A DNA stretch of 64,000 nucleotides from NCEH01 sp040049195 (GTDB lineage: Bacteria; Pseudomonadota; Alphaproteobacteria; Rhizobiales; Xanthobacteraceae). Below the pieces are notes generated by a model. It searched no databases. It was not told where the DNA came from and saw only the letters and a list, made by a program, of their open reading frames with translations. Of this stretch, positions 61,166-64,000 are shown in pieces (the first letter of the stretch is position 1; each line of letters opens with the position of its first letter). The stretch lies in the NCBI RefSeq assembly GCF_040049195.1, contig NZ_JBDZDL010000013.1; one strand, 5' to 3'. Both the position numbers and the translations under genes were made by a program.

Positions 61166-61780
61166 ATGTTCACCGGCATCGTCACGGATCTTGGCCTTCT
61201 CACCGAGGTGACCGCGCATCACGAGGTGCGCACCCTCACCATCGCCTCGGAGTATGATCCCGCTGGCATCGCCATCGGCGCGTCGATCGCCTGCTCGGGC
61301 GTCTGCCTCACGGTGACGGCGGTGCGCGAGGGTGGCCCCCGGCGCAGCCTCTTCACGGTGGATGCGGCGCCCGAGACCTTGGCCATCACCACGGTGGCGC
61401 AATGGCAGGCGGGGCGACGCATCAATCTGGAGCGGGCGCTCGCCATCGGCGCGGAACTCGGCGGGCATATCGTGACCGGCCATGTGGACGCCATGGCGCG
61501 GGTCGCGGCGCGCGAGGATTTCGCCGAGACCACCAAATTCACCTTCGAGGCGCCCGCCGATCTTGCCCGCTTCATCGCCGCCAAGGGCTCGGTCTGTCTC
61601 GACGGCACCTCGCTCACGGTGAACACCGTGGAAGGGAATTTCTTCACCTGCCTGCTCATTCCCCACACCCTGGCGGTCACGTCTTGGGGGGGCGTGAAGG
61701 CCGGGGACGACATCAATCTCGAAGTGGACCTGATGGCGCGCTATGCGGCGCGACTTGCAGAGTTCCCGCGCGGCGCGTAA
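61166..61780 (+). CDS. ribE: Riboflavin synthase, alpha subunit
   Basis: A 204-residue protein with two lumazine-binding repeats. MFTGIVTDLGLLTEVTAHHE opens the first and GAELGGHIVTGHVDAMARV the second; SIACSGVCLTVTAV and VCLDGTSLTVNTVE are the paired core motifs. It dismutates two 6,7-dimethyl-8-ribityllumazine molecules to riboflavin. The symbol follows Rhizobiales usage (also called ribC). A 224-base gap upstream separates it from ribD, and ribH follows at 30 bases. Confidence 0.96.
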   Translation: MFTGIVTDLGLLTEVTAHHEVRTLTIASEYDPAGIAIGASIACSGVCLTVTAVREGGPRRSLFTVDAAPETLAITTVAQWQAGRRINLERALAIGAELGGHIVTGHVDAMARVAAREDFAETTKFTFEAPADLARFIAAKGSVCLDGTSLTVNTVEGNFFTCLLIPHTLAVTSWGGVKAGDDINLEVDLMARYAARLAEFPRGA

Positions 61781-61810
61781 CCCTCGCGCCCAATTCAGGA
61801 GTGATTTGAC

Positions 61811-62302
61811 ATGGTCAGCACGCGCAACGAGCGCGCAGGCACCGCGGCGGAGCCGGTTTCCGGCGCGCGGGTGCTCATTGTGGAAGCCCGCTATTACGAG
61901 GCCTTGGCCGACGAACTGCTCGCCGGCGCCCGCGCCGCGCTGGAAGCGGCCGGGGTCGAGGTCGAGGTGGTGACGGTGCACGGCGCGCTGGAAATCCCCA
62001 TCGCCGCTGAAATCGCCATGGACGGCGCGGAAATCAGCGACACGCCCATCGACGCCATCGTGGCGCTCGGCTGCGTCATCCGGGGCGAGACCTATCATTT
62101 CGAGATCGTCGCGGGTGAATCTGCGCGCGGCCTCATGGACCTTGGCCTTGCCCATGCGATGCCGGTGGGCAACGGCATCCTCACCGTGGATACCGAGGCG
62201 CAGGCCTGGGAGCGCGCGCGCGTCTCCGAGGGCAACAAGGGCGGCGGCGCGGCCGAGGCGGCGCTGAACCTGCTGCGCCTCAAGCGCCGGGTGTCGGAAT
62301 GA
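61811..62302 (+). CDS. ribH: 6,7-dimethyl-8-ribityllumazine synthase
   Basis: A 163-residue protein. GARVLIVEARYYEALADELL, VHGALEIPIAAEIAM and ALGCVIRGETYHFEIVAGES (catalytic His) are lumazine synthase. VGNGILTVDTEAQAWERA follows. The N-terminal ~15 residues (STRNERAGTAAEPVSG) precede the core. It forms icosahedral or pentameric assemblies. ATG 61811 is 30 bases after ribE and its stop overlaps the nusB ATG (ATGA at 62299-62302). One of the paired genes of riboflavin synthesis here. Confidence 0.96.
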   Translation: MVSTRNERAGTAAEPVSGARVLIVEARYYEALADELLAGARAALEAAGVEVEVVTVHGALEIPIAAEIAMDGAEISDTPIDAIVALGCVIRGETYHFEIVAGESARGLMDLGLAHAMPVGNGILTVDTEAQAWERARVSEGNKGGGAAEAALNLLRLKRRVSE

Positions 62303-62781
62303 GCGAGTCCGCGCCGAAACCCATGCGCAAGAGCCTCGCCCGCCTGGGCGCGGTGCAGGCGCTCTATCAGATGGACGTGGCCGGCACGCCGGTGAACGAG
62401 ATCTTCGCCGAGTTCCAGAGCCACTGGCTCGGGCAGGAGGTGGAGGGCACGCAATATCCCGACGCCGACGTGACCCTGTTCAAGGACGTGGTGGAAGGCG
62501 TGGTCCGCGACCAGCGCACCCTCGATCCCATGGTGGACAAGGCGCTCTCCGACGGCTGGCCGCTGCGCCGCGTGGAAGTGGTGCTGCGCGCCGTGTTGCG
62601 CGCGGGTGCGTTCGAGTTGTCCTCGCGTCCGGATGTGCCGGCCCGCGTGGTGATCGCCGAATATGTCAACGTCGCCGGGGCGTTCCTCGACCGTGACGAG
62701 ACCGGCATGGTCAATGCCGTGCTGGATGCCCTCGCGCGCGATTTGCGCGCCAGCGAGTTCGCCCGCAACGGAACCGACTGA
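62299..62781 (+). CDS. nusB: Transcription antitermination factor NusB
   Basis: A 160-residue helical protein. KSLARLGAVQALYQMDVAGT near the N-terminus, then TLFKDVVEGVVRDQRTLDPM and VEVVLRAVLRAGAFELSSRP, with the C-terminal ARVVIAEYVNVAGAFLDRDE. It binds boxA RNA with NusE in rRNA antitermination. The start overlaps the ribH stop, and thiL begins directly after it. Conserved ribH-nusB-thiL order is a common alphaproteobacterial feature. Confidence 0.95.
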   Translation: MSESAPKPMRKSLARLGAVQALYQMDVAGTPVNEIFAEFQSHWLGQEVEGTQYPDADVTLFKDVVEGVVRDQRTLDPMVDKALSDGWPLRRVEVVLRAVLRAGAFELSSRPDVPARVVIAEYVNVAGAFLDRDETGMVNAVLDALARDLRASEFARNGTD

Positions 62782-62782
62782 G

Positions 62783-63781
62783 ATGGTCGCGGACGGCGGT
62801 TCGGGCGAGGATGAATTCATCGGTCGGTTCTTCCGGCCCATCGCCACGGACGCCGCCGCGCGGGGGTTGCTCGACGACGCGGCGATCCTTACCCCGCCGG
62901 CCGATTGCGATTTGGTCCTGACCAAGGACGCCGTGGTCGCGGGCGTGCATTTCTTTCCCGAGGATCCGCCGGCCTCCATCGCCCGCAAGGTGATGCGGGT
63001 GAACCTCTCCGATCTTGCCGCCAAGGGCGCCCGCCCGCTCGGCGCGCTACTTGCGCTGGCCCTGCCGCGCGACGTGACCGGCGCATGGATGGAAGCCTTC
63101 TCCGCCGGCCTCGGCGCCGATGCGGATTTTTACGGCTGCCCCATCCTCGGCGGCGACACGGTGCATACGCCAGGGCCGCTGACCCTTTCGATCACCGCCT
63201 TCGGCGCGGTGCCGCGCGGGCGCTTCGTGCCGCGCACCGGCGCCCGGCCGGATCAGGCGATCATCGTTTCCGGCACCATCGGCGATGCGGCGCTGGGGCT
63301 GCAATGGCGGCTCGATCCGGCGCGGCCGGGCTTTGCCCGCCTGGATGCGGACACTATCGCCCATCTCGCCGACCGTTATCTGCATCCCCGGCCGCGCCTC
63401 CCCTTGGCCGGCGCGCTGCGCGACCATGCGGCGGCGGGCATGGATGTCTCCGACGGCCTCATCGGCGATGTCGCGAAGATGCTCTCCGCCTCCGGCTGCG
63501 GCGGGCGGATCTTCGCCGCGCGCGTGCCGCTCTCGACGGCCGCGCGGGCCGCCATCGCCGCCGAGCCGGCCTTGTTCGCCACGGCGCTGACCGGTGGTGA
63601 CGATTACGAGATCGCCGCCACCATCCCTTTTGCCGAGGTGGATGCCTTCCTGGCGGCGGCGCTGGCGGCCGGTGTGCCCTGCACGATCATCGGCGAGACG
63701 CGGGCGCAAAGCGGCCTCGACCTGCTCGATCCGGCCGGCGATCCCATGGTGCTGGAACGGCTTAGTTTCAGTCATTTCTGA
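62783..63781 (+). CDS. thiL: Thiamine-monophosphate kinase
   Basis: A 332-residue AIR-synthase-fold kinase. GEDEFIGRFFRPIATD, LLDDAAILTPP (Mg-ATP-binding Asp pair), RKVMRVNLSDLAAKGARPLG, CPILGGDTVHTPGPLTLSIT and AAGMDVSDGLIGDVAKML are ThiL motifs. It makes thiamine diphosphate from the monophosphate with ATP. ATG 62783 follows nusB's stop by one base, so it ends this operon. After it, 145 bases lead to a partial gene at the window edge. Confidence 0.95.
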   Translation: MVADGGSGEDEFIGRFFRPIATDAAARGLLDDAAILTPPADCDLVLTKDAVVAGVHFFPEDPPASIARKVMRVNLSDLAAKGARPLGALLALALPRDVTGAWMEAFSAGLGADADFYGCPILGGDTVHTPGPLTLSITAFGAVPRGRFVPRTGARPDQAIIVSGTIGDAALGLQWRLDPARPGFARLDADTIAHLADRYLHPRPRLPLAGALRDHAAAGMDVSDGLIGDVAKMLSASGCGGRIFAARVPLSTAARAAIAAEPALFATALTGGDDYEIAATIPFAEVDAFLAAALAAGVPCTIIGETRAQSGLDLLDPAGDPMVLERLSFSHF

Positions 63782-63926
63782 GGATCGCCGCAGAGCGGTC
63801 GCGAACGCGCCGTGATGCCGCCATTGCGCTGCGGAACCAATCTCCCCACCCACAGTTAAGCTGCGGCATCGCAATCCTTAAAGGGGGGCGGGTTGCGGCA
63901 TGACCTTCCTAACATGAGGCCCGTCC

Positions 63927-64000
63927 ATGCATCGACGCCAGGTCGTCAAGGCCGCCGCTTTCTTTCCGCTCATGGGGGCGTTTGGCGCCTCGTTCTTCGG
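63927..64000 (+). CDS. N-terminal fragment of a possible exported protein (partial)
   Basis: 24 codons are visible, reading MHRRQVVKAAAFFPLMGAFG and a few more hydrophobic residues. A twin-Arg followed by a hydrophobic stretch suggests a Sec or Tat signal peptide (RRQVVK resembles a weak Tat motif). No strong ribosome site is seen (TGAGGCC lies upstream). The gene continues past the window edge, so the product cannot be identified. Confidence 0.45.
   Translation, partial: MHRRQVVKAAAFFPLMGAFGASFF

Overview
This 64 kb window is GC-rich alphaproteobacterial chromosome and most resembles the order Rhizobiales (Hyphomicrobiales), possibly Xanthobacteraceae. The placement rests on a Rhizobiales-type porin (10079-11590), the gene order glyA-nrdR-ribD-ribE-ribH-nusB-thiL (57949-63781), an infA paralogue beside a DEAD-box helicase, and the many small secreted and DUF proteins. 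The family-level placement is an inference. No rRNA, insertion sequence, integrase, phage gene or CRISPR array was seen. Three tRNA genes were found: Pro-TGG, Glu-TTC and Val-CAC, all on the minus strand.

Layout. 1-9.5 kb: surface-sugar genes (end of a UDP-glucose dehydrogenase, an AT-rich glycosyltransferase, a polysaccharide pyruvyl transferase, the Kdo-pathway isomerase KdsD, a UDP-glucuronate 4-epimerase). These surround an unusual operon that pairs a PhoU-like protein with a pyruvate phosphate dikinase lacking its PEP/pyruvate domain. 10-15 kb: porin with a strong terminator, then a three-gene unit (BON/OmpA protein, 35-residue membrane peptide, membrane-anchored helix-hairpin-helix protein) that recalls mycobacterial arfABC. 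15-28.4 kb: mixed housekeeping and stress genes (tRNAs, glyoxalase, sirtuin, cold-shock proteins, DUF192, AGE epimerase, DedA, RNA helicase plus IF-1, a taurine/nitrate-type ABC transporter, L,D-transpeptidase, alpha/beta hydrolase, VIT1/CCC1 transporter).

28.7-37.6 kb is a lower-GC block of cell-surface glycan genes: a large orphan membrane protein, an acyltransferase-3 protein, two methyltransferases and two translationally coupled glycosyltransferases. Just right of it lie a perfect 16-bp parS centromere site (38078-38093) and tRNA-Val. 38.5-49.3 kb: phosphoglycolate phosphatase, ribose-5-phosphate isomerase, DUF2059 protein, a two-part GT2 glycosyltransferase, glutathione reductase, an MFS exporter, a soluble lytic transglycosylase and several small secreted unknowns. 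49.5-64 kb is conserved core: dapA, smpB, PrxQ, family-5 UDG, NYN protein, rpoZ, rimO, exbB-exbD-tonB, and the glyA/nrdR/riboflavin/nusB/thiL cluster.

The genes most worth a second look are the truncated-PPDK/PhoU-like pair, the arfABC-like unit and the isolated parS. All assignments come from reading the sequence and recalling families; no database search was run.
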